A stretch of 64,000 nt of DNA, from the NCBI GenBank assembly GCA_015680685.1, contig MNCI01009669.1:322360-386359 (forward strand), written 5' to 3'. The DNA comes from Gnetum montanum. Taxonomy: Eukaryota > Streptophyta > Gnetopsida > Gnetales > Gnetaceae. Every line of letters starts with the position of its first letter. Within the stretch, counting starts at the first letter, position 1. Shown here one piece after another: positions 11,925-23,725 of the stretch. Position numbers and translations under genes: made by a program. Under the pieces are notes generated by a model. The model did not search any database. It worked only from the letters and a program-made list of their open reading frames with translations, and was not told where the DNA came from.

Positions 11925-12560
11925 TTACTCTTTGTTCCCTTTGCTCACGATGTTGAATGGAAGTTCTTCCCATGATTCATTTATGATTCCATCGTTATTG
12001 GTCTTGGCTTGGTCTATGTTGTTGTGGTTTTTGACTTCCTTCTTGATGGTAGAAGTTTCTTCTTCAAACTCCACCTCAGATCCTTGCTCTATATTAAGAT
12101 TGTTAATGAACAAGGAAAGTGCAATGTCTCCATGGATTATAATTTTCTTTCCTCATAAGGTAGGTGGATTTTCTAATGGGTTGGAAAAGAGACTGCTCAT
12201 AACTTTGCTAACCAAGGCCTTCCTATAATTAGGTTGAAACTTGGTGTCTCTTCCACCACTAATAAATTGACAGATGTGAAGGATTATTTTGCAATATTGA
12301 AGTCTAGAAAAATGGATCCTCTCACTACTACTTGTGATCCATTAAAGGACTTAAGAGCAGAAGTGGAGATGTCTTGAATGTGATCCACGAAGCTTAAACA
12401 TTCAAAGATGGGAAAGGGCATAATATTTTTTAACACCCCATTATCAACATGCACTCAGTACATCTTATATTGATCAACCCTTATCATTATATAGAGAGTG
12501 ACTCTTGACACCTCACCACCTTGTGATTTTATTTTTTCCTCACTATCACAAAACATATAG
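11925..12560 (-). pseudogene. Retropepsin (aspartic protease) remnant of the Tat-type element
   Basis: Minus-strand translation shows VHVDNGVLKNIMPF near 12,405-12,455, at the position of the active-site D(S/T/N)G motif of this family. FNLIIGRPWL near 12,205-12,240 corresponds to the conserved C-terminal 'LGRPW' element. The order after gag (to the right) is normal, but the RT that should follow is 7 kb away. There are several stops. Retropepsin would cut the gag-pol polyprotein; this copy is inactive. Confidence 0.75.
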
Positions 12561-13128
12561 TAGTGGACTTCATTTCTTCCCTAAGTAAAGGAGGCACCAT
12601 TGCTACATGAATGGACTTCTCATTGGTAGGAATATTCTCATTAATAGGAATAGACTTCAACTTCTTAACTAAGGCTTTATGGTGAGCAAAGGAGGTCATC
12701 ACTAGGTTGTATAAGCTCAAAGAGGTATTTTTCTATTTGAGTGAAATCTTAACTTACTCCATGGTAGTGAGGAACTCTTTATCATTGTTAATTGATTTCT
12801 CATTTTTGTTTGCTTTCACTTCCTCAATCCTACCCAAGATTTTAACCTCATGTTTAAGTGTTTGTTGTTTAGATCCCTTTCCCTTTTCTTATTGCATATT
12901 TTCCTTCTTTGTTTGGCTAGTCAAAGTGATTTGAGCATTATAGCTCATGGGAATAGTTGAAATAAGTGTTGGCTTTGATGGACCTACTTCCTTCCACACC
13001 TTTGGTTGTTTATTCTCCTTGACCTTAAGCTTAGGAGCTAGTTTCTTACATTGTTTTGGAAGTGAGTTCTTATCATTCGACTATGAAGAAGTTAAGGTAT
13101 TAGCTACCATAAGAAGATAGTGATCAAC

Positions 13129-15000
13129 CTAGGTTGTAGGCTTAATGACGATGGGAGGGGGCACTCTAATTATAAATGGTTCTTTAGGAGGTATAGGTGA
13201 TGGTATCCTTATGACAAAAGAAGTTCTTGAACTCAATGAAGTTGAAGCCTTTTCATCACAAGGAGGTACCCGAATCACAAATGGCTCCCTAACAGGTTTA
13301 TGGTTATTGATAATGTTGATTGTGACTATTGTGTATTTGTCATTATTAGCATTGAATGGATCCTTGTACACCTACATGTGTTGGTTCTAAGAACTAACTA
13401 TGTTGGATGTGTCTAGGAACAATGCATCACTATCTATCATTTTTACCAAATTATCCTTTAAAACCAAGCAAAAATCAGTGGCATGGCCAAGAAGCTAGTA
13501 ATAATGGCAGAATCAATCTTGCTTAAAGTATTTGGGTATGGGCGAATCATCTTTGGTGAGCATGGTGAAATATTTAGCCATCTCACACAAGTGACCATGC
13601 CTCTTGTGAGCATTCTCGATTACTTTTTTGTACAATAAATACTACTTTTGAGTAACCGATCAAGAAGCTTAGGTGGTTTCATAGGTGATTTTGTATATTT
13701 AGACCAATCTTTTCTTTCAAACGTAGGCCTAGGTGGATTAGAGATGGAAGCACTTAATGTCAATAGTTGAGTGATGGTGGTAGAGGCCTTTGGTTGCATT
13801 GTCCCTAGTTCCTATGTGGTTTTTGTCTCTTTAGCCACTATGGCCATGGCTACATGGTTTTATTTTTCCTTTTCCCTATCCTTTTTCATGTGTTGGTTCT
13901 TGTATGTTATGTATGTTGAGTCATTACTGGCTTCTGCAACATCCTCTATTTTTTGATTTGGAAAAAGTATTGGATTAGTAACCCTGGGTCTAATTATTAT
14001 AGCTTGGACTTGATGAAATCATTAACTACCCCCTTAAAAATGGCCAAAATATGTTTTTTAGATATGGGCTCATGGATTTCGTTGAGGGTAGTGTTTCATC
14101 TCTATATAAACTTTTGAATAGGTTTAAGGAACCCATGTTTTACCTTCATCAATTGGTCTAGTATTGTGTTGAGTGTCAAGTTATACTTGAAACAATTAAC
14201 CAATTGCAAAATCAAGTCATCTGAAGAGGCTATGAAACCTCTGGTAATGCACTATATCAGCTCAAGGCTATTCTAGTTAGAGACATACGAAAGATGCGCA
14301 AGTAAATAGCCAAGCTTGTAACAATAAGCACTCAGAATGAAAGGTAATGAGATATGAGTTAGGATCACCATCACCATTGTATTTAGTGAATTGGGGAATA
14401 GGAATACTTTTAAGGAGAGTTCTCTATGGGATGGTAGGACTAATGGGATCATCTTGATAGAAGTTCATGATTTTCACCATCTGGGTAGTGAAGGCCTTAA
14501 GCTTTTGTAGCACACCCATGAGGTCCTAGATTATTTAAAAGAGTTAATCCAAGCCTTGGGGCATTCCTACGGGCTGTGGAGTTTGAAATAATGATTGTAG
14601 GAGAAATTGGGTGACTTGGAGCTATGCAATTGAGATCAATATAGATGGGAGGGCCTGAGTAATCATAGTATCAAGGGGATTAAATAAGGAAAAGGAAGTT
14701 TGGATTCGAACATGAGGGACAAAGGGAACAAAAGGAATGTGAGAGGCTTGTAAAGCCTAGGGTCCCATTGGCATGATGAAAGAAGATGGCATGGTAGACA
14801 TCACTAGTAATAGGCACACTGAGTAAGGTTGGATTACAAAAGGCAAAGCCATAAACAAGGAGGTAGAGTGGAAGGATATTTCAGATTGGTGTGCCACTAT
14901 AACAAGTGTTGGTCCAAACATGGTGGTGGGATATAAGGGGGTTGATTGAGGAGCTTGATTTTCAAAGAACATGGGAGGTGAAAAGCTAGGGATGATTGCT
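13129..15000 (-). pseudogene. gag remnant of the Tat-type element (capsid and linker)
   Basis: Read on the minus strand from about 14,560 leftwards, the region starts with PIPQFTKYNGDGDPNSYL (capsid start). It continues through a DFAIG.LFQ capsid core near 14,170-14,220 and PIQKFI.RW near 14,110. A linker follows, with proline/valine-rich repeats of the type PFVIRVPP (13,129-13,371), seen three times. Only stops and a few frame changes break it. Position just upstream of the protease fits gag. Gag would form the virus-like particle. Confidence 0.7.
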
Positions 15001-15043
15001 TTTCGAGGTAACTATTGAAAATGGTTTCCTATGAATATGTCCA

Positions 15044-15161
15044 ATCCTCTTGGGAAAAATAGGCAATTATTTTTGCCTTTAAATTTCCATCAAATTACAA
15101 CGCACATTCTTTATTTTGAGGCTTTTTATGAAAAATGTGAAATTTTCTTTAGGGTGTTTCA
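15044..15161 (-). repeat. Isolated LTR fragment between two gag copies
   Basis: This 118-bp piece matches the right ends of the LTR copies at 200-360 and 24,590-24,707 and ends in the same 'ggtgtttca'. It is sandwiched between two copies of the gag N-terminal region. This suggests the end of a rearranged second copy of the same family. Confidence 0.6.
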
Positions 15162-15189
15162 AGGAGGAGATATAACCTTTAGGTAAGAT

Positions 15190-15500
15190 TTGGTACTAGT
15201 CTAGGACCTTTCCTTTAGAGAAATAGGTAAAATCCGTAGTATTATTTGAGGCCATGCTTGCAAAAAGAGGTACCTAGATCAAAAGATGATAATATGTGCA
15301 TTAGGATCTCATTCACTATTGTATTTGGTGAAGTTTAGTATAGGCATGCTTATAGGTAATGTGATTTGGAGAACAATAGAGCTAATGGGATCATCCTGGT
15401 AGAAGTCCATAACCTTTACTATCTGAGTTGTACTAGCCTCTAGGTTTTGCAAAGTTTCAATAAGGTCTTGGACTAGTTGAAAGGCTTGATCCAACCCTTG
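15190..15500 (-). pseudogene. Second, truncated gag N-terminal copy
   Basis: On the minus strand QIVKVMDFYQDDPIS and PISMPILNFTKYNSE closely resemble the start of the gag at 14,340-14,500 (QMVKIMNFYQDDPIS, PIPQFTKYNGD). Homology stops near 15,190, just before an LTR fragment. Upstream DNA to about 15,930 also resembles the 14,980-15,060 region. So a second element of the same family was reduced to gag N-terminus plus LTR end. Confidence 0.65.
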
Positions 15501-16419
15501 TGAAGCTCTTGAGGACTACACTTATGATTGTTGGATGGCTGGTGATGTGGAAAATAGTACAGACTGGAAGGGTTATGTAAACTACCATTGTAGGAGGGTT
15601 AATAATGGAAAACGATCTTTGCACTAGGACATGAAGAGGAAAGGGATTGTTGAAAACAAATTAGTTATGTGATACACATGGAATTTTCATTTAGGATAAG
15701 GAGTAGTCAAAACTATAAAAGGTTGAGACATGAAGGAAATTATTGGTAGGGGTTGAGGCATAGTAGCAAAAAGTTTAGAGGTGAATAGTGAGATGAACAA
15801 GTAGGTGGATTAAGAACTTGAGCTTGTAAAGGTCATCGAGGGAGTTTATTTCACTGTTAAAATAGGAGACATAGAGTGGAACATGATTACCTTTAGAATA
15901 GATCATTGGAAAAGGTCCCTTATGAATGAATCTAGCTCATACTTAGCTTTGAACTCATCCTAATCCTCTAGGTGGGATTCTAAGCTAGTCTTTTTACTAA
16001 TTTCACCATCCTCGTCTACACTTATCAACTATGCCAACAAGTTCATGTAGAATTTAGATAATTCAATATGGTCATACGAAGAAGGGATGTATTCCTTCCC
16101 ATCCTTATAGGTCAATTCATAGTTATTCTTAGAGTCAAGCTCCTTGCATGGGATTTGCAAACCCTCTTGGATTTTTTCACATATAAAGTTATAGTTCATC
16201 AATGTTTACATGCAATGGACTAAGTCCTAACTACATAAGGAACTCCCTACACTCCACTATGGTTGGGTTCTTAGGGTGGTATACGTGAGTAGTTTCCTAG
16301 TTCAAGGCCATGGAAATGATGTTGTGTGGTAGAATAGTACAGGAAAAAGGCATAAATTATAATAGACCAATTAATTGGTTAAGGTGATAAAGGCTTCCAT
16401 GGTTTTTAATGTTTTACAC

Positions 16420-16930
16420 AAGCTACAACTTGTAGCATGTAAGACTCACAACGTGTGAGGCTAGAACATGTTAGACTCGTAGCATGTGGGACATACAATG
16501 TATGGGAGGTTATAGCATGTGAGGCTATAGCTTGTGAAACTATAGCATGTGAAGGTTACGGCCTACAACTTGTGGAGATGTAGCGTATAGAGAGGTTATA
16601 GCCTACAGCTTATGAAGCTATAGCCTACGAAGGGTGTAGCCTGTAAAGCTACAACTTGTGGAGCTATAGCATATAAGAGGATTCTAGCTTATGAAGCTAC
16701 AACCCATGAAGGGTTGTAGCCTATGAAGTTATAGTGTACAAAGGGTATAGCCAACCAAGCTACAGCTTACAAAGCTGTAGTGTATGAAAGGGTTTTAGCC
16801 TATGAAGCTATAGCCTATGAAGGGTTGCAGCCTATGAAGCTACAACCTATGAAATGTGTAGCCTATGAAGCTACAACTTATGAAGGGTGTATCCTATGAA
16901 GCTACAACTTGTGAAGCTACAACATATGAA
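16420..16930. repeat. Degenerate minisatellite, 'tatgaagctacaacctatga' units
   Basis: About 500 bp are built from alternating half-units such as 'cctatgaagctacaactt' and 'tatgaagggttgtagcc', giving a period near 30 bp with many variants. It begins as 'catgtgaggctatagcttgt' near 16,490 and becomes more regular to the right. It lies in the presumed 5' LTR of the first element. The other part of that LTR, beyond element 2 (24,330-24,560), has related words ('tagcttgtggagcact'). No coding sense. Confidence 0.75.
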
Positions 16931-17768
16931 AAGGAATAAGCTTTAATTACACTGCAACTATAAAATTAAATATTTTGTTGAAATTTTGGATTAAGTTTTC
17001 TAGTGATGTAAACCAAAAAAATGTAAATAGACTGTAGTGTACAAAAGGTAAAGGCTAAGAACTACAAACTACAAATAATAGAAATAGACATGGTAGTGTG
17101 AACTATAACTACCAAGGTAATGCAAGGGACTATGACAACATTGTGAATTACATTGTTAAAAATTAATTTTAAATTTTTGCAAAGTGCAGGGTGTGGGAGT
17201 AGCACTATACATTTCAACTACAAAGTTAACAAATAAAAATATTATTAAAAAACTAGTTATTAGGCCATACTTTGAACTTTGGAAAAAACCAAAATCAATT
17301 TTTTCTTAATTAAATGATTTTGGAGGCTAAGGTAAATAGTAATGAAGAATTTTTTGCATCAGATTTTAGTGAAGGAGTTAGACATAGGTTCAAGCCTTTC
17401 TAGCACTAGGAATTATAATGATAGACAAAGCTAGTGCTAGAAAATTGAAAAATTCCATGCAAAATAGTTTAACTCATAGATCCATGAGCCTCAAAAAGGA
17501 TCCAAAGTGTCTTAAATGATCTGGCTAATTGGCTAAGGACTTAAGAAATTGTTATTGAGAATGGAGTGCATAAAATGTTTGAAAAATATGGCCAAAACAA
17601 CTACAAAAATTTGTATTAAATAATGTAAAAATACTGCAAAAAAATAAGTTTAGAGAGTACATATCAGTCAGTTTAAAAAACTAGAAAATATAGAAATGAC
17701 TTTGAAATCTAGTGTAGGAGGTGAGCTATGTTCTACACTTGACTGCACCTTTCTGTTAGCTTGATATA

Positions 17769-17773
17769 CACTG
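17769..17773. repeat. Target-site duplication CACTG, left copy
   Basis: CACTG directly precedes the LTR start at 17,774 and recurs at 24,049-24,053 directly after the other LTR. A 5-bp duplication is standard for Ty3/gypsy integrase and fixes the element borders. Confidence 0.9.
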
Positions 17774-18580
17774 TGATGAGTGGCGAGGTACCCCTACACT
17801 CAACCATATGAATACGAGCGTTAAACGTGTGATCCGGTCAAACTCCATAGACTAAGTGCTTACATGCCTTATGGAACACTTAGGGTTAATCAATCGTTGT
17901 CCTCCCAAACTCACTTGTATTTGTCACTGTTGTATGGTTAAGTGAGTTTGAGGCATGTGATTTTTATATCTTTCATGTTTTTATCGCCTATGCTAATGAG
18001 GGAAAGGATGAAGAAATTAAGTAACTAACTTTAACTAACTAAGCCTTAATTACCTTGGCATCAGTATCTGTTCCCACATGCTATTTCACACCTTGAACCG
18101 ATGCAACGCTACTAGGATTACCAAACGCTATTCGTTACTGGGATTGCCAAGCATAATGCACGTGCTCGAAGTGGTCGTATTGAATGCACTTAACGATGAG
18201 AGTTGAGGGTTGTGAGAGATTAAATCCTTAAGAAAGCATTTAAACATTTAATGATAATTAAAGTCCTATTTAGCTTAGTCCATGCACTACAAGGTTTATC
18301 CAAAAGTTCATCTTTATTGCCGTACACAATTGTGTGCTCAGGTACAAAATTTCTCGAATAAAGATCCGTTCACTTTGGAACTCCTACTGCGGGCACATGG
18401 AAATTATTCTAACTCTAGAATGGAAAAATGGCAAGAGTTTGGCTAAGGTCTAGATCTAGATGTTGAAACAAGGGAGAGCCGCCTCTTATTTATAGAACTG
18501 GTGGTAGGCTGCGATATCACAAGGAAAGATGCAATATCGCATACGTGATATCATGGCCTATGCGATATCACGTCCCATCA
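17774..18580 (-). repeat. 3' LTR of element 2 (full length, 807 bp)
   Basis: It begins TGATGAGTGGCGAGG and ends ACGTCCCATCA on the plus strand. It matches 23,726-24,048 at both ends. The right part has clustered GATATC words. It carries the middle block of about 500 bp that is missing from the other LTR. Confidence 0.9.
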
Positions 18581-18596
18581 TACCCCCATGACTGAA
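18581..18596 (-). promoter_or_regulatory. Polypurine tract of element 2
   Basis: On the minus strand 'GTCATGGGGGTA' ends exactly at the 3' LTR. The same G-rich tract sits at the equivalent position of the outer element at 30,157. This is where plus-strand DNA synthesis is primed in LTR elements. Confidence 0.7.
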
Positions 18597-18599
18597 TAA

Positions 18600-20270
18600 A
18601 AACTCATCCTCGAGTTCTCTACAAAATATTGGGAAGGTATGGGATTATTGACTTGAATGGAACTAATGGTGAATGGGATGATATGTGAACGGATCATCAT
18701 TACAGAACATGACAAAACTGGTGTTCACGACAACAAGAGTGAACACTTTATACATTTGATATTAAGCCTTATTTGGTAGCTNTATTAGCAAGGGTAAATC
18801 AATCACAATGCAGTTGATACCTTACTGCGGTGAAAGGTCCATTGGCTGAGTTGTGGTATGGCTAATTTTGGATTCTAGAGATATAATATTGGTGACTACC
18901 GAAGGTGTAGGGGTTAGGAGAAAATTGAAAAAATTGGGTCAGGACCCCCATGACTAAGAGGTAACCTCCGGTAGTGATAGAATGGAGAAAGAAAAGGAAT
19001 AAGAAAGATAGAGAAAAAGAAAAAACTATAACATCGATGAAATGGATGTCAAGATGGAAATGAGCAAAATAAGGTTGATTGAAAAAATGTTCAAGGGAAA
19101 GAAATTAACTGATGCACCAAAGAAGAATGCCAATAGGTCCTCCCCAAAGCAGGCTCATGTCGTTGATGCCCTGACATTCCCACATTCAAAGAGTCTGTAG
19201 GCTCTAAGAATGTCATTCGGAAGCAAGAGTTAAATTCTTAACCACAAGAATTCACCAAAAAGAAAACAATGCATCAACCAAAATATACACTAATGATACA
19301 ACGAAAATGAGGTGAACAATGGAGAAAGAATGATGAAAAGAAGAGGATGGAATGGAATCTCAAGAACAAGGTGGTGTACATCCCCTTGTGTATTTAATGA
19401 TTAATGTGACTCAGTAGATCCCATTCCAAATCCAGCCTCAAACAAACCACATCCAGTGACTTTGCATTAATTTATTCAACCAATCCATCCACTTTAAGTA
19501 ACAAGAATGTGTTCCTCAAAGAGCCACCACCATTTCGACAAAACAAGGGAGGACAAAGTAGGAAGCGAAGAAGGGCCTTAGTTAGAGGGAACATGTTTTT
19601 AGTTCCATAACCAATGCTTGTAGCCCCCCTGATTATTTCATCTAAGGGGTGTGCTTTGAATCCTCACTATTTTTTTTTGTGTTTTTCGTGAGAACCACAC
19701 CATGCAAAGACTTATTATTTTTATTATTATTCACTCAGCTTCCCGATAATTTGGTAACATCGAAACGGTAAGAAAACTCAAGAAGAAAACATCCAAGCAC
19801 CCAAGAGAATGGCCAACACAAATGCATCAAGTTCCCTTGAAGCCACACCCTTTTCAATCCTTGAGTCCTTCATTAGTTTAAGAAATTCCCAGTCACCGAT
19901 TCATTGATAGTTCTTATTATTTCGAAGAAAGGGACTGTACAGTTCCAAGCCAAGAGAGATCATAGAGATTTATGGATGTATGGATGATGTGGACTCATTT
20001 CCTACTATATCAAAAGAACCATACCTTAATATCAACATCATAACTTAAAGGTAAAAACCAAACATTGGCAACCAATAGAAAACAGTTCATACCATCATTA
20101 AGAGCACTTATTGGGTGACAAACTTAACAAAATGGACAAGACACACACACACACACACAAATAAAAGAAAAAGTATAAACAATGTTGTAAAAAAAAATAA
20201 GAAAAGTTAAAGAAATTTGTAAAATAAAAATGTATAAAACAAAATCTTAAAAAGAATTGAGGGCCTCAAA
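18600..20270 (-). other. Spacer between pol tail and 3' LTR of element 2
   Basis: The spacer aligns by eye with 47,220-48,200 and 52,090-52,290 of the plus-strand relative. Shared words include 'aagtctttgcatggtgtggt' and 'caaagcacaccccttaga' variants. The third ORF that lies between these blocks in the relative is missing. An AC-repeat lies at 20,140-20,159, and a single undetermined base at 18,782. No functional ORF is recognised. Confidence 0.55.
18721..18746 (-). other. Stem-loop near the 3' end of element 2
   Basis: GTGTTCAC and GTGAACAC form a perfect 8-bp stem around a 10-nt loop, about 140 nt from the 3' LTR. The same position in two related elements (30,310-30,335 and 52,096-52,121) has the same 8-10-8 geometry. 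Role unknown; an RNA signal is an inference. Confidence 0.65.
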
Positions 20271-20273
20271 TGA

Positions 20274-21065
20274 TTAGCATAGGTGGCCATCTCCCCCATG
20301 ACTGAATTGAAAGAGAGAGATCCAAAATAATGAGCGCTTATTTAAATTTTTTAGAAGTCTCCAACTTCTCCCAATTGATGTTTTTAGATTAAGGGTTGGA
20401 AGTTGGTGACACTCATACTCTAATGTATCTATGCTTTCGTTGTGGTTGCAAGTTGTTCCCCTACTTAGTTCCATGCATATTGGTGGGTTGCTCTCTTGAT
20501 TAGCTATCAACCACTGGGTGTTCTTTTTTTGTGTGGTTGCTACATACATGCACTTTTCTATGTTAACTTCTTCAGCACACTGGTTGCATGTAGGAGATGT
20601 TGAGAATTCCTCCATGTCATCACCCTCTATATCACTGTATGTGATGCATAGAACTTTCTTCTTCTCAATCTTTCCATAAATGTTTTTCTTAGATATTTCC
20701 AAGGAAAGATCATGAATTCCTAGGCATGCGTTTATGGTACTTAGCCATGCCCTACCCATTATAATTGGGAAGTCCCTTTTGTTGTTGTTGACTTCTATCA
20801 CTAGGAAATTAGCTAGGTATGACCAATCACACACAGTGGTAATAATGTCCTCCACAAGTCCCAAGGGGACAGTGATGGACTGGTCAACCAACTGTAATTG
20901 AATATTTCTCTTCTTGAGTGGAGGTAGGCTTCAGGCTTTATACATTTCTTGCGATATAAAGTTGACTCCAGAACCTAAGTCAAGAAGAGCCTTACGTGGT
21001 TCATTCCCAGTGACTTGGAGGTAGATTAAGGGGCTTCCAGGGTTAGAGAGTTTTCTGGGAAGGTG
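20274..21065 (-). pseudogene. Protease and pol-tail part of the gag-protease frame, element 2
   Basis: On the minus strand PRKLSNPGSPLIYLQV leads into KALLDLGSGVNF near 20,960-20,995. Its DLGS sits at the retropepsin active site, with L where S or T is usual. LVEDIITTV and FPIIMGRAWLS (near 20,740-20,770) correspond to the C-terminal part of the fold. The frame stays open from 20,891 to the stop at 20,274. Near 20,325 the sequence jumps from pre-RT linker (WRLLKNLNK) to the very end of pol (FWISLFQFSHGGDGH), so RT, RNase H and integrase are cut out in frame. One stop upstream breaks the link to gag. Compared with neighbours, decay is mild. Confidence 0.8.
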
Positions 21066-23440
21066 GCCCACCTTTATCTAGTTAGTGATGGTATGTGTTA
21101 ACATAACCGTGTGTGTTGAGCTCTGTTGTTGGTTTGAAGGGAGCTCTGAAGCCTTATTTGATGGAGGAGCGTTTAAAGGTTCAACCGCTTCTGGTTCTGA
21201 TAGCTTGTTTAGGCTTTTGGTTCTGAAGAAAGGTCTTCTCTTTATATGGTTGTTGGAACCAGTAGTAGGTTGAAGGTTTACAACTCTCATAGCAATGTGT
21301 TGCTGCGGTTGAGTGGGGAGTTTCCCTTACATCGTTGGAGCGGGTGGTAGTGGAATTATCGGCGTAAGAGATGCGGCTGGATTTGGAGGCTGGTATGCAT
21401 ATGGGATGTCCCTTCCAGGAGAGGGAGTCTTAAAATACTCCCAAACTTGGTAGTGACGTTGTGGGGTTACGTGACCCATAGAGTCAATTAGAGAAACCGG
21501 CTGTTGCACATAATAGCCATATGGATCTAGTTGTCGGTAAGGGTATTGTTGCCTAGGTGGTGGCATCCTCCATGACTGTGGGTATTGCCACTGCTAGTGT
21601 TTCTCGACCGATTGTGGTGGAGTTCCACTTGGATAATACGTTAAGGGTTGGTGGAACTACCTTGGGTTACCTTGGGGATAAGGTAACCTTCGAGGTTCCT
21701 TCCATTTGTTAAGTCTTGGGTTGAGTTCATACACCCCAGACTCTTGTAGATGTGAGATTATTGGGCAACATCCCTTAGGATGGTCATATTGGTAGATCTC
21801 ACATCCACCATCATTGTCTGTATCAGAGTCCACAACCTCATCAATGATAGTCATTTTCCTCTTACCCTTGTTATGTGCATGGTTTGAATCTCTCCTCTTT
21901 TTCTTATCATGGTCTATACTTCGCTCCTTAGACTCTTCTACTATTTTTAAAATGGTTTCGAATCTACTCTCCAAGGAGTCCCACATTTGATCTACCTTAG
22001 CCGATACTTTGGTTGTTAAATTTTGAAGTGGCAAGGTTTTTCTATTCCCCAACTCTTCAAGTGGTGACTCATCCTCTTCCTCACAAAATGTCACTTCCTT
22101 CTTTCGGAGGGAAAGATCGTGGTTATATTCTTTCACACTTTCTCTTTTCTATAGATCACCTTCTTCCTTAGCTACTTGCTCCAAAAATCTATGAACTTCA
22201 TGGGATCTAAGTTCAGATAATCTCCCTTGGGCATATGTCCCAAGGGTTTCCCTGGTTTCATATCTTATCCCATCTACGAGATGGCGTAGTTAGTCCCGTT
22301 GTGCGTAACCATGGCCTGGGCAACAATGTAGTAGTGCATAATATCAGCCCATGGTAGCATCCAAGGGTTCCTGATTACCCTACTTCCATCCTTGGATCTA
22401 TTTTCTTAAGTTGGACACTCGGGAGTATGTTTGATATTTATCATTAAACAGTTCTAGCATCGTACTCCACCTCCTAATGGTTTCTGGTTCTAGGGACTGG
22501 TACCAGCTTTCTGCTTCTTTTATGAGTGTCCTTGGGAACAACTTTAATTTATGCCACTCATTTTCAATATTCTTCAAGGCACAGGCATCATGGAATTCCT
22601 ATAGATGGTTCTACAAATCAGCATTGTATCCCCCCTCAAATCGTGGGATATTATTCATGTCTAGTCTCTTGATCCGGCTATCTTTCTGGTGCCTTGTAGG
22701 TATTCTCACAGCCTTCATAATGTCTAACATACTCTAGGTTACTAGTAGGGGTTCTTCGTTTTCATTTCTCTCATGGCATCTATGATGCCTATGTGGTTTC
22801 CTACTTTCCCTTCTTCCATGCCTAGATTCTCTCGAATGCCCTCGTCCTCGCTCTCGACTCTCTCGTCGAGGGTTATCATTATGCCTACCCTTGTCCTCAC
22901 AATTGTGCTCTTTGTGACTACATCCTAATGTGGAAGGAGAGGGTGAATGATGTGATGAAGGTGAAGAAGAAGGGGAACCATTACCATGACAATGTTTCTT
23001 ACCTTCTCTTCGGTGGCTATGGCCTCGATTGTAATGATGATCAGACTGCCTGTCCTTATCATTTGTTTATGTTCCCTCATTGAACACTTGGTGTTCATGG
23101 GCATCAAAACTAGGGTTGTGTATCGTGGAGCGAAGGTTTTGATACACCACCTCCTCACTATCGTTCGGAGGGGGAACATCATTTTGTGGAGAACCTATTG
23201 AAAAAGGTTCACCACCCTTAATTTCTCTTTTGATAGGCGAAGCATTATGGGGTCCTTTGCCCTTCAACGATGTGTGGTAACTCTCTTTCCGTGCATCCCG
23301 TTGATGTTGTGCTACTGTGGGATGGTAATCCCTTATGTCGTAATCACATGCAACATATTCAGTGTATAACTGCATCATGTCTATCTGTGCAAGAGCATGA
23401 AGGAGCATGTTAGGGACTACACGATTTGGGGGTAACACTA
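21066..23440 (-). pseudogene. gag of element 2 (same frame as protease)
   Basis: Five open stretches (20,274-20,891, 21,078-21,290, 21,327-21,566, 21,657-22,136, 23,067-23,438) all lie in one minus-strand frame. The long gag-protease frame is therefore broken only by point stops, with no frameshift. The N-terminal part is followed by a Ser/His/Arg-rich region (RRESRERGRGHSRESRHG near 22,800-22,860). A capsid-like part has WHKLKLFPRTLIKEAESWYQ near 22,500-22,560 and DATMG.YYALLHCCPGHGY near 22,300. An acidic domain and a Pro/Gln/Tyr-rich stretch (21,327-21,566) come next. Gag would form particles. It is related to the gags at 41-43 kb, 39.2-40/53.1-53.85 kb and 62.5-63.6 kb. Confidence 0.8.
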
Positions 23441-23706
23441 AAGGTAAAATCGGGTATACACTACCCGATACTCTTGAGGAACTGGCGGTTCTTGGTTATG
23501 TATGTTGTGCCGCAAACTGTCTCTTATGTGATCCCTAGGTGGTGAAGTGCTTTTATGCTTTTATGAGAAGAAGAAGACATTGTTATCTTGTCGGTGTGCT
23601 ACTGACCGTTGTTTAAATTTTCTTCTGATTAACCCTAAGGCTTTGTTTAAGCTTCCCAATGATGTGGATGATTTCCTATGTTCTACTTAGTGCACAAACA
23701 ACTTAG

Positions 23707-23724
23707 TCCCTGGCAACAGTGCCA
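23707..23724 (-). promoter_or_regulatory. Primer-binding site of element 2 (tRNA-Asp-like)
   Basis: One base after the LTR, the minus strand reads TGGCACTGTTGCCAGGGA. It differs from the complement of the 3' end of plant tRNA-Asp only by G-to-A and C-to-T changes at former CpG sites. This is the start point for reverse transcription. Confidence 0.8.
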
Positions 23725-23725
23725 A

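Noticed and set aside
16420-16930. CRISPR-like appearance of regular repeats
   Set aside because: Units are contiguous and degenerate with no unique spacers, and the genome is a plant's.
19020-19200. Lys/Met-rich open stretch opposite to element 2 orientation
   Set aside because: Antisense to the element spacer, no start or motif, only about 60 codons; noted as probably chance.
22925-23201. Short ORFs on both strands over gag of element 2
   Set aside because: They are in other frames than the long gag-protease frame.
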